A stretch of DNA of 64,000 nucleotides from Lysobacter sp. TY2-98. GTDB taxonomy: Bacteria > Pseudomonadota > Gammaproteobacteria > Xanthomonadales > Xanthomonadaceae. This document shows, piece after piece, positions 45,474 through 53,209 of this stretch. Both the position numbers and the translations under genes were made by a program. How positions within the stretch are numbered: the first letter of the stretch is position 1; the number at the start of each line of letters is the position of its first letter. The notes below the pieces were generated by a model. That model was not told where the DNA came from, did not search any database, and saw nothing but the letters and a program-made list of their open reading frames with translations. Location: the NCBI RefSeq assembly GCF_003367355.1, contig NZ_CP031413.1, positions 2,460,921-2,524,920 of the forward strand, read 5' to 3'.

Positions 45474-45992
45474 TCAACGAATCCTCTGCGGAGTCGCGCA
45501 CGATTGATAGACCAGCTCGCACGCAGATGCCGTGCCTCCGCAGTCCCGCAGAGCGATGCGCGCGATGTCATCGACCTCAAGGCCCGTCTGTGTAACGGAG
45601 CTACCCGACTTCGAGGGCCAAGCTACCGCAACGCACGTATTTACAAATACCGTCTGCTGCTGACAGTTCCGGCTGCCATCTTTTTCACATCTCTGTTCAG
45701 CGATCTGGGCTGCTTCGCGGCCGCTCGCCCCTTCCGTCGTCGCGCCAATCGATCCAGTGTCCGGATCGATGTATACCGCCCCCCACTTATTGATCCACCC
45801 AGCCGGAGATTGCGACGGCGAGCTTTGACTTGCCGGGTCACCCGTCGGTTGCCGAGTGCAGCGCGGATCGTTCCAAGCGGCGCCGACAGGGCAGCTGTAG
45901 TAATAGCCGCCAATTTGATACTGAGCACCGGCATCACCGGTGGCGAGGGCTAGCAGCAACAGCGCGAAAATCTTGGCAGTCCGCTCAGTCAT
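45474..45992 (-). CDS. DUF4189 periplasmic protein linked to the type IV locus
   Basis: 172 residues. Signal peptide about 1-23 (LLLLALATGDAGA), then a spacer with YYYSCPVGAAWNDPRC, and the DUF4189 core (about 65-165) with GWINKWGAVYIDPDTGSIGAT, EAAQIAEQRCEKDGSRNCQ, and CVAVAWP...ELVYQSC. Six or more cysteines suggest disulfides. It starts 8 bases after the virB6 stop and lies in the same operon. DUF4189 proteins recur beside T4SS genes in this family; an accessory or immunity role is only a guess. Confidence 0.8.
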   Translation of the reverse strand: MTERTAKIFALLLLALATGDAGAQYQIGGYYYSCPVGAAWNDPRCTRQPTGDPASQSSPSQSPAGWINKWGAVYIDPDTGSIGATTEGASGREAAQIAEQRCEKDGSRNCQQQTVFVNTCVAVAWPSKSGSSVTQTGLEVDDIARIALRDCGGTASACELVYQSCATPQRIR

Positions 45993-46000
45993 TGAAGGTC

Positions 46001-47083
46001 CTACTTTCTTCTGATCTCGTCCGAGGCCACGTGCACCTTATGGTAGGCAGGTACGGGCACATTGGACTGTTCGCGATTCGACGGCGACGTGCGCTCCAAA
46101 TACGCGGATGGCATGTAACCCGACTGCCCCGGGAACCTTCCTGCTGGATCCATTTGAGCACCGCGATTGCCAAATACCGATGCTGGCGTGAACTGCCCCA
46201 ACGTACCTTGGAAGAAGGAAGCGGCCATCGGCGGCGCACTGATGATTAGGGTCGTCAGGATCAACCCAAGCCCGCCCTGCTGCATAGCCTGACTCGTCAT
46301 GCCGTCGCTGAAGCTCGAACCCGCCAGCACTCCGAGCAGCGCAGATCCCCAGAACGAACTGGCAACGCGCACAACCATTTCCAGCGCGATCGATACCATT
46401 GCACTAAGCACCGCCATCGAAAACATCGTGCCCAAGCCGTAGTAGAGCCATCGCCCGAACAAGGGCTTGGTCTGGTCGAACAGTAGGCACAGAATAAACA
46501 ACGGCCCGAAGCCGATGAACAAGGCCATCGCAACCTCGTTCAGCAGGAGCATGGTGCCGCCGACGATCGCCGGGCCGCCGGTGCCGAAGCCGACCATGTA
46601 CAAGGCCCGCGTCTTCTGCGCATCGAGTGTTTGATCCCCTGCGACGTCAAGCACGTCGATGCTCGACAGCGCCACCTGCATCCACGCCAGATTCTTGTCG
46701 ATCGCCTCCTCCGGCGATGAAGACGAGCCCGTCACCACGTGGTTGATTTCGTTCTTCACGCCCTCGGTCAGCATCTTGTCGAGGTCGGTGCCGAACATCG
46801 CCATCGACGTGGCGACACTGAGGATCAGCGTCGCCTTCAGCGAGTTCATCACCAGGGCCATCATCGAGTCACGTGACTGTCCCGTCACGATGCGGAAGCC
46901 TTGAATCAGGATCCATAGCGTCAGCAGGGTCAGCGCGATCATTCCGACCCAGCTCATGGCGCGATGCATGACATCGATGCCGAAGGTGTGGATTTCGTCG
47001 CGCAGGTAGCTGAGGATCAATCGGTAGAAGACGAAGTCTCCGATCGAGTCGACGCGCGGCGCCAGCCAGCTCATTCCCATCAT
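46001..47083 (-). CDS. virB6: Type IV secretion protein VirB6
   Basis: 360 residues, polytopic inner-membrane subunit of the T4SS. It has seven or so hydrophobic segments, the strongest around ALTLLTLWILIQGFRIV, the central TMLLLNEVAMALFIGFGPLFILCLLF and MFSMAVLSAMVSIALEMVV. The pattern KPLFGRWLYYGLGTMF is typical of TrbL/VirB6. The C-terminus is a disordered, polar tail. VirB6 helps channel the substrate and forms part of the inner-membrane complex. Penultimate gene of the locus. Confidence 0.9.
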   Translation of the reverse strand: MMGMSWLAPRVDSIGDFVFYRLILSYLRDEIHTFGIDVMHRAMSWVGMIALTLLTLWILIQGFRIVTGQSRDSMMALVMNSLKATLILSVATSMAMFGTDLDKMLTEGVKNEINHVVTGSSSSPEEAIDKNLAWMQVALSSIDVLDVAGDQTLDAQKTRALYMVGFGTGGPAIVGGTMLLLNEVAMALFIGFGPLFILCLLFDQTKPLFGRWLYYGLGTMFSMAVLSAMVSIALEMVVRVASSFWGSALLGVLAGSSFSDGMTSQAMQQGGLGLILTTLIISAPPMAASFFQGTLGQFTPASVFGNRGAQMDPAGRFPGQSGYMPSAYLERTSPSNREQSNVPVPAYHKVHVASDEIRRK

Positions 47084-47110
47084 GTCCCGTTTTCCCGCTT
47101 CCGTTGCGCT

Positions 47111-47128
47111 GCCGGGTGGCTACCCGGC
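47111..47128. repeat. Hairpin between virB5 and virB6
   Basis: Perfect 7-bp stem GCCGGGT/ACCCGGC with a GGCT loop in the 55-base virB5-virB6 gap. No T-run follows on the minus strand. The loop sequence matches that of the larger hairpin upstream of virB4. Confidence 0.4.
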
Positions 47129-47138
47129 TCCCCCTCGA

Positions 47139-47939
47139 TTACTTGCCGACCTTGAGCGCCGCTTCCAGCGTCGCGGTTTTCACCAGCCCGCCCAGGGGAC
47201 TATTCGGCTTGCCCAGCAGTGCTTGCCGGGCCAGGTTCTTCTGCATTTCAGAAAGGTTCGCGATGAGCTGGTCGCAGGCCTTGACCTGCTTGTCGAGCGC
47301 ATCGCCACTGATGGTCTGCTGGTTCTGGAGCCGCTCGGACGCCTCGGCCACCGCCTGAAGCGTGCCTTGGTCGTTGTTCTGGGCGCGCTGCTCTTCGATT
47401 TTCCGCAGGTCCTGCTCGAGGCTCGGTGCGACTTCCTTGTAGTAGCGAACCGTGAGGTTGTACTTCTGGTTCTCGAGCATCTGAATCTGTGCGCAAATCT
47501 TCTTCTGGCTCGACACGATGTCGCTGGTGAAGTCCGGTGCCAAGGTCGTCGTCAAGCTGGACAGGCTGAAGCTGAAGCCGCCGGTTCCGCCGCACTTTTC
47601 CATGACGCCGGCGTCCAGTGGCACTTCGGCAAATGCCAGCTTATTGGAGAGTATCGGGTTGCGAACCTGACCCATGAACTTCGCGATCTGCTGCTGATAG
47701 TGGTCCCATGTCGCCTTCCAGCGCACCGCCTGCTCCCCGTAGGCGACGTAGTCCTGCATCTGCTGGGTCAGTGTGTTGATCTCGTTCATCAGGTGCGCGA
47801 GCAGCGACGGACCAGCTTCCGCGGTGACCAGCTGCGCCTCGGCGCGCTGGACGTGCGTTAGTCCTGCGAGACCAATCGCCGCCGACAGGACGGTAAAGCG
47901 CGCCGCGCGGGCGATATGTCCGTTCTTCCGTGAATGCAT
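47139..47939 (-). CDS. virB5: Type IV secretion pilus-tip protein VirB5
   Basis: 266 residues. Signal peptide about 1-35 (FTVLSAAIGLAGLTHVQRAEA), then a helical mature domain with the VirB5 opening AHLMNEINTLTQQMQDYVAYGEQAVRW. Long helices with coiled-coil heptads (about 145-215, MLENQKYNLTVRYYKEVAPSLEQDLRKIEEQ) and one Cys pair. A minor pilus component at the tip that contacts target cells. AGGAG precedes the ATG. Ten bases separate it from the virB4 stop. Confidence 0.87.
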   Translation of the reverse strand: MHSRKNGHIARAARFTVLSAAIGLAGLTHVQRAEAQLVTAEAGPSLLAHLMNEINTLTQQMQDYVAYGEQAVRWKATWDHYQQQIAKFMGQVRNPILSNKLAFAEVPLDAGVMEKCGGTGGFSFSLSSLTTTLAPDFTSDIVSSQKKICAQIQMLENQKYNLTVRYYKEVAPSLEQDLRKIEEQRAQNNDQGTLQAVAEASERLQNQQTISGDALDKQVKACDQLIANLSEMQKNLARQALLGKPNSPLGGLVKTATLEAALKVGK

Positions 47940-47949
47940 GACAGTTCTC

Positions 47950-50430
47950 CTAGGCGGTTGCCGCGGTCGAGCGGCGTGCGGGGGATGGGCTTGCGGTGGA
48001 CGAGCCTGACTTGCCCGACCCCTTACGGCATTCGTAGAACGTCGAGAGCCACTGGTCCGGCGTCAGTCGGTCGATCGACACGCCGTGGCGGGCGGCTTCA
48101 TGCGCGAGCACCTCGTGCATGACCTCGATGTTGTCGGTCGACGCGGAGATCACCGCGAGTGAGTCGTCCATTCCGCGCAGGTTGAGCTGGCAGACGCTGG
48201 CCGCATGGCCCTGCTTGACCAGGAAGCAGCGCGAACGCTCATCGAGGCTGACGACAACCTGGTACTCGGCTTCCGTCAGCTTGAGGCCGTCGATGTAATC
48301 CTCGCGGCTCGCATTGGGGTTCGGCAGCAGCACCATCGTCGCGGTCTGCTCGATGAGCGCGGCCGCGATGTCGCTGGCGAGCGCGTCTTCCGGGCTCTGC
48401 GTGGCGAAGATGCCGAGGCCGTTCTGCTTTCGGATCGTCTTCTGCTTGTTCTTGGCGAATTCCTTCAGACCGCCCTTACCGTCGAGGATCTTCCAGAACT
48501 CGTCCATCACGTAGATCAGCGGACGCCCGTCGATCAGCGATTCCAGCCGGTGCAGCAGATAGTTGATCACCGGCACGCGGACTTCGGGATTGTCGATGAT
48601 GTCCGTGTAGTCGAAGCCGATGATCGGCGCCCTCTCGAGGTCGATCGTGTCCTCGGGATTGTCGAACACCCAGCCCAGCGAATTGCCCGCCGTCCACTTG
48701 CGCATGCGCGCAAAGAGGCCGTCGTCGCCCATGTTGGGCAGGCTCTTCTGGAAGTTGGTCATGGTGCGCAGCCGCACCGGTGTGTCGAGGATGTTCTCGA
48801 CCGCGCGGAAGATGTCCTCTTCCTCACGCGAGGTGTAGAGCGTCTTGCCGGCGAGCACCTTCACCAGGTCCGCAAGGAATTGGACGTTCGCCTCGTTGCG
48901 CTCGCACTGGAACGGATTGAAGCCGGTCGGTCGGCCGTTCTCGAGCGCGAGGTAATTTCCACCGCAGGCGCGCACGAAGATTTCGGCGCCGCGGTCCTTG
49001 TCGAAGAAGAAGATGGTGGGCGACGGCTCGAGCTTCTGCACCTGGCTCAGCAGGAAGTTGATCAGCGCGGTCTTGCCGGTACCCGACTTGCCGATGACCA
49101 TCGTATTGCCGATGGCCTTTTCGCCGAACGAGTTCTCGCCCGGATGCGTGGCGTGGAAGTTGAAGTAGTACGGCTGGCCGTTGGTCGTCTGCAGCGTGGT
49201 GACGCAGTCGCCCCAGGGATTGTTTTCCTTCTTGCCGGACGCGAAGTTGTGCAGTGGCGCGAGCCCGAGGAAGTTCAGCGAACTGACGTTCGCGATGCGC
49301 GTGCGGTATTTCCAGTTCGCCGGCAACTGCGAATAGAACGATGCGACGACCGCAAGGTCTTCCTTCGCCGACACGAAACCGGCGTTCGACAGCTCCGCAC
49401 GGCCGGTCGCGATGTTCTGCGACAGCTTTTCCTGCGAGTCGGCGTAGAGCGCCATGGTGAAGTGGTACTCGCCGAGCACGAAGTTGCCCGAAGCGAGCTG
49501 GTCCATCGCCTGGTCGAGCTCGATGATCTGACTGACCGCCTTGTCGCCGGACGAGATCATCATTCCCTTGGTGCGGTCGAGCACCTTGAGCGCATCCTGC
49601 CGACCCATCGGGCTGAAGGAATGCGTGATGACGTATTCGAAGTCGAGGTACTTCAGGCGATTGAGGATGCCCGGATAGGTCGCGTCGGTGAATTCTTTGA
49701 TGTTGAGCAGCGCGCCGAAGTGATTGGTGCCGGTCGGCGTGGTGATGACGAAGTCGCCCGTCTTGCCGGAGAACATGTGCCGGCTGACCGGCAGGTAGGT
49801 GCTGACGGGCGCGTCGAGGACCGGCACCGGCTCGTCGATGCGGTTGAGCAGATAGCCAAAGAATTCGAGCGTCTCGGAGAACACCACGCCGTTCTCGGCC
49901 TCGTACATGCCGAGGCGGTACGGCGCGTAGTCCTTGAGCACGGCTTCGAGGTTGCCGGCGAGCTCGAGCAGCTTGGCGATCGCCTCGTCCTGCTGCGCCT
50001 GAAGCTGGCCGACGTCCGCCGACTTTTCCACGAACTTCTTACCGGTCACCACCGGGCGGTAGATCATGGTCAGGTACAGCTCGTTGGCCATGATCTTCTG
50101 CGACGACAGCGACTCGAAGTACGCGTCGGACATTTCCTGGTTGAAGCGCTGGCGGAAGCGACTGCGATGCTTGATGCGGCGACGGCGACGCACGTCGTGC
50201 ACCCAGAACGCCACATTGACGAAGTCGGGCGCGCGCAGCGTCTGCAGCATGCGGTTAAACGTGTTGTGCCGGTGCTCGAGTTCCCACTCCTCGCGCCCCA
50301 CGAACGGCAAGCCTTCGAGATGCCACGTCATGAGGAAATCGCCGCCGGTGGTTTTGACCACCGTCGGGGAGACGTGCGTGGACAGCGGAAGGAATTCGCT
50401 GATCGAGGTGTCGGGCGTGAACGTCGTCAT
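47950..50430 (-). CDS. virB4: Type IV secretion ATPase VirB4
   Basis: 826 residues, the largest ATPase of the system, at the base of the inner-membrane complex. The N-terminal CagE_TrbE_VirB domain (about 1-330) contains TWHLEGLPFVGREEWELEHR and DFVNVAFWVHDVRRRR. The C-terminal ATPase domain has Walker A GKSGTGK at 447-453 and Walker B in RPLIYVMDEFWKIL, with LGIFATQSPEDAL following. Powers pilus assembly and substrate translocation with VirB11 and VirD4. Preceded by a 13-bp-stem hairpin. Confidence 0.96.
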   Translation of the reverse strand: MTTFTPDTSISEFLPLSTHVSPTVVKTTGGDFLMTWHLEGLPFVGREEWELEHRHNTFNRMLQTLRAPDFVNVAFWVHDVRRRRRIKHRSRFRQRFNQEMSDAYFESLSSQKIMANELYLTMIYRPVVTGKKFVEKSADVGQLQAQQDEAIAKLLELAGNLEAVLKDYAPYRLGMYEAENGVVFSETLEFFGYLLNRIDEPVPVLDAPVSTYLPVSRHMFSGKTGDFVITTPTGTNHFGALLNIKEFTDATYPGILNRLKYLDFEYVITHSFSPMGRQDALKVLDRTKGMMISSGDKAVSQIIELDQAMDQLASGNFVLGEYHFTMALYADSQEKLSQNIATGRAELSNAGFVSAKEDLAVVASFYSQLPANWKYRTRIANVSSLNFLGLAPLHNFASGKKENNPWGDCVTTLQTTNGQPYYFNFHATHPGENSFGEKAIGNTMVIGKSGTGKTALINFLLSQVQKLEPSPTIFFFDKDRGAEIFVRACGGNYLALENGRPTGFNPFQCERNEANVQFLADLVKVLAGKTLYTSREEEDIFRAVENILDTPVRLRTMTNFQKSLPNMGDDGLFARMRKWTAGNSLGWVFDNPEDTIDLERAPIIGFDYTDIIDNPEVRVPVINYLLHRLESLIDGRPLIYVMDEFWKILDGKGGLKEFAKNKQKTIRKQNGLGIFATQSPEDALASDIAAALIEQTATMVLLPNPNASREDYIDGLKLTEAEYQVVVSLDERSRCFLVKQGHAASVCQLNLRGMDDSLAVISASTDNIEVMHEVLAHEAARHGVSIDRLTPDQWLSTFYECRKGSGKSGSSTASPSPARRSTAATA

Positions 50431-50446
50431 GGCAGCCGGTCAACGG

Positions 50447-50483
50447 GAAAACGCCGGCGACGGGAAGGCTTTCCCGTCGCCGG
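50447..50483 (-). terminator. Hairpin plus T-run inside the operon, between virB3 and virB4
   Basis: Perfect 13-bp stem (50454-50466 with 50471-50483), loop of four, followed on the minus strand by CG-TTTT-CCC, ending 17 bases before the virB4 start. It has the form of an intrinsic terminator within an operon, so it may act as an attenuator that lowers virB4-B6 relative to virB1-B3, or as an RNA-stability block. Confidence 0.6.
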
Positions 50484-50505
50484 TGGAGTCGGAAATCGCT
50501 GGAGT

Positions 50506-50820
50506 TCAGCGGTCCGGGGACTTCTTGCGCGGGTCGCGATACAGATTCGGCGTGAACACCCACATGCCTTCATGCACGTCGAGATTGCGGACCTTCATGC
50601 GCGCCTGCAGGCGCAGGCCGAGCAGGCGGAAGATCATCTCGTCGCGTCGCGCCATCTGCCGCATCACGAAGATGACGACGGGCAGCAGCGCGAGCAGGAA
50701 CATGTTGATGTAGAACGACAGCAGGATCACGCTGCCGGCGCCGATGAAGAACGGCACGTACGGCACGCCCATGAACATGGGCGGCCGCGTGCAACCGCGG
50801 AAGAGCACGTTCTTCTGCAT
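50506..50820 (-). CDS. virB3: Type IV secretion protein VirB3
   Basis: 104 residues. Starts MQKNVLFRGCTRPPMFMGVPYVPF, the VirB3 signature with a conserved RP-x-M-x-x-G region, then two adjacent hydrophobic segments (about 25-40 and 42-55), and a basic C-terminus. An inner-membrane protein needed for pilus assembly. The start is 18 bases after the virB2 stop. Confidence 0.93.
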   Translation of the reverse strand: MQKNVLFRGCTRPPMFMGVPYVPFFIGAGSVILLSFYINMFLLALLPVVIFVMRQMARRDEMIFRLLGLRLQARMKVRNLDVHEGMWVFTPNLYRDPRKKSPDR

Positions 50821-50838
50821 GGTCGCGGCCTGCTTCGA

Positions 50839-51162
50839 TCAGGTCCCGCCGATCAGCATCTTCGCGACCTGCGCCGCGGCGCCGATCAGGAAGCCACCGA
50901 TCAGGATCGGCGCGACGTCGGCGATGCGCTTGTGCGCGAACGCGATCTGGTAGCCGGCGAAGATGACGGCGATCGTGACGACCGAAATCGATGCCAGGTT
51001 GAGCAGGCCGTTGAGGTTGGTGAAGAACTTGCTGACGGTGCTGCCCGTCTCGGTGAAATCACCGCCGCCGCCCGTGGCCTGGGCGAGGGCCAGGCTCGGC
51101 GCGAACGCCACGCCAGCAACGGCCGAGGAGAAGGTGGATTTCAGGGACTTGATCGACTTCAT
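50839..51162 (-). CDS. virB2: Type IV secretion major pilin VirB2
   Basis: 107 residues. Signal peptide about 1-29 (ending LALAQA), then a short glycine-rich N-terminus and two membrane helices (about 50-73, LNLASISVVTIAVIFAGYQIAFAH, and about 82-102, LIGGFLIGAAAQVAKMLIG). Matches the TrbC/VirB2 pilin layout. AAGGAAA precedes the start, 44 bases after the virB1 stop. Confidence 0.93.
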   Translation of the reverse strand: MKSIKSLKSTFSSAVAGVAFAPSLALAQATGGGGDFTETGSTVSKFFTNLNGLLNLASISVVTIAVIFAGYQIAFAHKRIADVAPILIGGFLIGAAAQVAKMLIGGT

Positions 51163-51206
51163 TGCGCTTTCCTTGTCGTTGCAGTCGGCGAGGTCGCCGG
51201 GGCGGG

Positions 51207-51977
51207 TTAGAACACGAACGCCGCATCACGCGGCGGTGCATCGGGAGCGGGTGGGGTGGGCGGGGCGACGGGCGCGCTGTCGGCCACGCGCGGCGGTGCG
51301 CCGTTGGGGCGCAGCACGACGACGCTGTCGCTGCTGTCGTCGTTGGGTTGCGATATGGGCGCGCCTACACCAGCGGGTGCGGCTATCGACGGAGTGGCCG
51401 CGGGAACCGGGGCGGCCGGTGCAGGTGTGGCCAACACCAGCGGTTCGATGCGCGACGGCGCCTCGCCTGACGCGCGCCATGCCGCGGTCTTCGGCGCACG
51501 GCGCGCCGTCGGCGTGCCGTACACCGGGATAGCACCCGGATAGCTCGCCGCCGCCGCGTCGCGCATCGAGGCGTAGATCTTCTGCACGTAACCTGCCCGA
51601 AAGCCGGTGGTGAAGTTGCCGGAGTAGTAGCAACTGAAGGACTTGCCCCAGTCGCGATCGGCGCGCTGATGGCATTCGGCGAGGATGCGCGCGCCCGCGC
51701 GCAGGTTCGGGCAGGTCTGGAACGCCTGTTCGTAGGACGCGAGCCCATAGCGCGCGAGGTTGTAACGGTTGACCTGCGCCAGTCCCAGCGAGAAGTTGAA
51801 GCCGCGGCTTTCCAGCATGCGTGCGGTAGCGACGGCTTCGGGCAGGTTCGCAGGCTGGCGCGCGAGGCGGCCGCCCACCACGCCGATGGCGTAGGGATTG
51901 AATGAGGATTCGACGTGCACGACGTGATGCATCACGTCCGCAGGGACTGCCAAATCCGGGCAGCCCATCAGCTCCAT
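51207..51977 (-). CDS. virB1: VirB1 lytic transglycosylase
   Basis: 256 residues from the ATG at 51977. The SLT-like domain (about 10-155) has the catalytic glutamate in VVHVESSFNPYAIG, the motif FNFSLGLAQVNRYNLARYG and SFSCYYSGNF. A long Pro/Ala-rich C-terminal tail (about 165-256) follows. Opens peptidoglycan locally for assembly of the secretion channel. No signal peptide is visible at this start; upstream extension in frame also lacks one. Either export is signal-less or the start is misread. Confidence 0.87.
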   Translation of the reverse strand: MELMGCPDLAVPADVMHHVVHVESSFNPYAIGVVGGRLARQPANLPEAVATARMLESRGFNFSLGLAQVNRYNLARYGLASYEQAFQTCPNLRAGARILAECHQRADRDWGKSFSCYYSGNFTTGFRAGYVQKIYASMRDAAAASYPGAIPVYGTPTARRAPKTAAWRASGEAPSRIEPLVLATPAPAAPVPAATPSIAAPAGVGAPISQPNDDSSDSVVVLRPNGAPPRVADSAPVAPPTPPAPDAPPRDAAFVF

Positions 51978-52102
51978 GCCAGGCAACACCGCCGTTCCCC
52001 CGTCGGTTGCGTGCGACGCACGGCGGGATCGGCAGACCGACTCCCTTCGTGCGCGGCTTCCTTGCGCGACCGTCCCGATACGCGGGGACGGCGTCGAAAG
52101 CA

Positions 52103-52131
52103 TTGACTCATGCGCTCGCGCGCATTGTCAA
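52103..52131. promoter_or_regulatory. 29-bp inverted repeat upstream of virB1, possible operator
   Basis: TTGAC (52103-52107) and GTCAA (52127-52131) flank an inner pair ATGCGC (52110-52115) and GCGCAT (52120-52125). On the minus strand its outer arm reads TTGACA, a consensus -35 box, with only a weak -10 (GTCAAT) 18 bases on. It lies in the 187-base virB11-virB1 gap and could bind a dimeric regulator at a second promoter for virB1-B6. Confidence 0.4.
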
Positions 52132-52164
52132 ACCCGGTTCCTGCAGCGGCGTGACGACCTTTCA

Positions 52165-53199
52165 TCAGCCCGCCATCGCCCGCTGTGGATCGAAATCGAT
52201 GCCGGTGATGAAGCGTCGGCCGGCGTGTGCCTTGATGTGCACGACGATGTCGATCGTCATCATCAACAGGCGCTTGATGACGGCGAACTCAAGCCCGGAG
52301 CCTTCGTTCGAGGCCTTCACCATCAGCGCGAGCTGGTCCCAGGTCTGCGCCGTGCTGCCGGCATGGCAGCTGGTGATCGAACCCGGATGGCCCGAGGCAC
52401 AGTTGCGGATAAAGTAGAACGACTCGTCGCCGCGCAGCTCCGCCAGGATGATGCGGTCCGGCTTCATGCGAAGACAGGCCTCCATGCAGCTCTTGGCGGT
52501 AACGTTGCTGGTGCTCTGACCGCCCTTGGAATACAGCAGGTGCACGACGTTGGGCTGCGCGATGAAGAGTTCGCGCGCGTCCTCGATCGTGACCAGGCGC
52601 TCCTCGTCCGGAATGTGATTGACCAGCGACTTCATGAAGGTGGTCTTGCCGCTGCCCGTCGCGCCGGCGACCACCACGTTCTTCTTGTACTGCACGGCCC
52701 TGCGGAAGAACTCGGCGTAGTCGCGCGACGCGCGCAATGCCAGCAGTTCGCGGTCGTGCTGGCTGATGCCCGCACCGTCCTCGAGGATCTGCTCGAAGAA
52801 GCCGTCGTTCTTGTACTCGGCGAGCGTCTTGGTCTGGCGCGACGGCAGGCGGATGGTGATCGACACCTTGCCAGCGTCGCACGCTGGCGGAATCACGAAC
52901 TGCGCGCGCTGACCGGTCGGAAACGTCAACGACACCACGGGATCGGTGTCGGTGATGCGTTGACCGGTGTTGCTCTCGTTGACCACCGCCGTGCAGAACT
53001 GGCGCGCGCGCTCGAACGTCAGCGCGGGCACCTCGTGACGCTGCCAGCCCCGACGCGACTCGATCCACAGCTCGCCCGGACGGTTGATGCAGATCTCGGT
53101 GACGTCGGACGACGCCATGTGGCCGAGGATCCCGAGCACCTCGTACTGGTACGACAGGAAGTCGTCCGAAACCTGCGCGAGCGGTGCGTCCAGTTCCAT
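52165..53199 (-). CDS. virB11: Type IV secretion ATPase VirB11
   Basis: 344 residues from the ATG at 53199, 10 bases after the virB10 stop; an ATG at 53241 would overlap virB10 by 32 bases. The N-terminal domain (about 1-140) is followed by the RecA-like core: Walker A GATGSGKT at 179-186, the Asp box VTIEDARELF, Walker B ILAELRGDESF and a His box in GSITSCHAGS. Hexameric traffic ATPase that switches VirB4/VirD4 between pilus assembly and transfer. The last 60 residues hold MVKASNEGSGLEF and a basic end. Confidence 0.95.
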   Translation of the reverse strand: MELDAPLAQVSDDFLSYQYEVLGILGHMASSDVTEICINRPGELWIESRRGWQRHEVPALTFERARQFCTAVVNESNTGQRITDTDPVVSLTFPTGQRAQFVIPPACDAGKVSITIRLPSRQTKTLAEYKNDGFFEQILEDGAGISQHDRELLALRASRDYAEFFRRAVQYKKNVVVAGATGSGKTTFMKSLVNHIPDEERLVTIEDARELFIAQPNVVHLLYSKGGQSTSNVTAKSCMEACLRMKPDRIILAELRGDESFYFIRNCASGHPGSITSCHAGSTAQTWDQLALMVKASNEGSGLEFAVIKRLLMMTIDIVVHIKAHAGRRFITGIDFDPQRAMAG

Positions 53200-53209
53200 T
53201 GGCGTCGGC

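Noticed and set aside
48205..51210. A 1001-codon open frame on the plus strand opposite virB4, virB3 and virB2
   Set aside because: It is antisense to genes with clear VirB motifs and shows no family motif. Long antisense frames are normal in DNA this rich in G+C.
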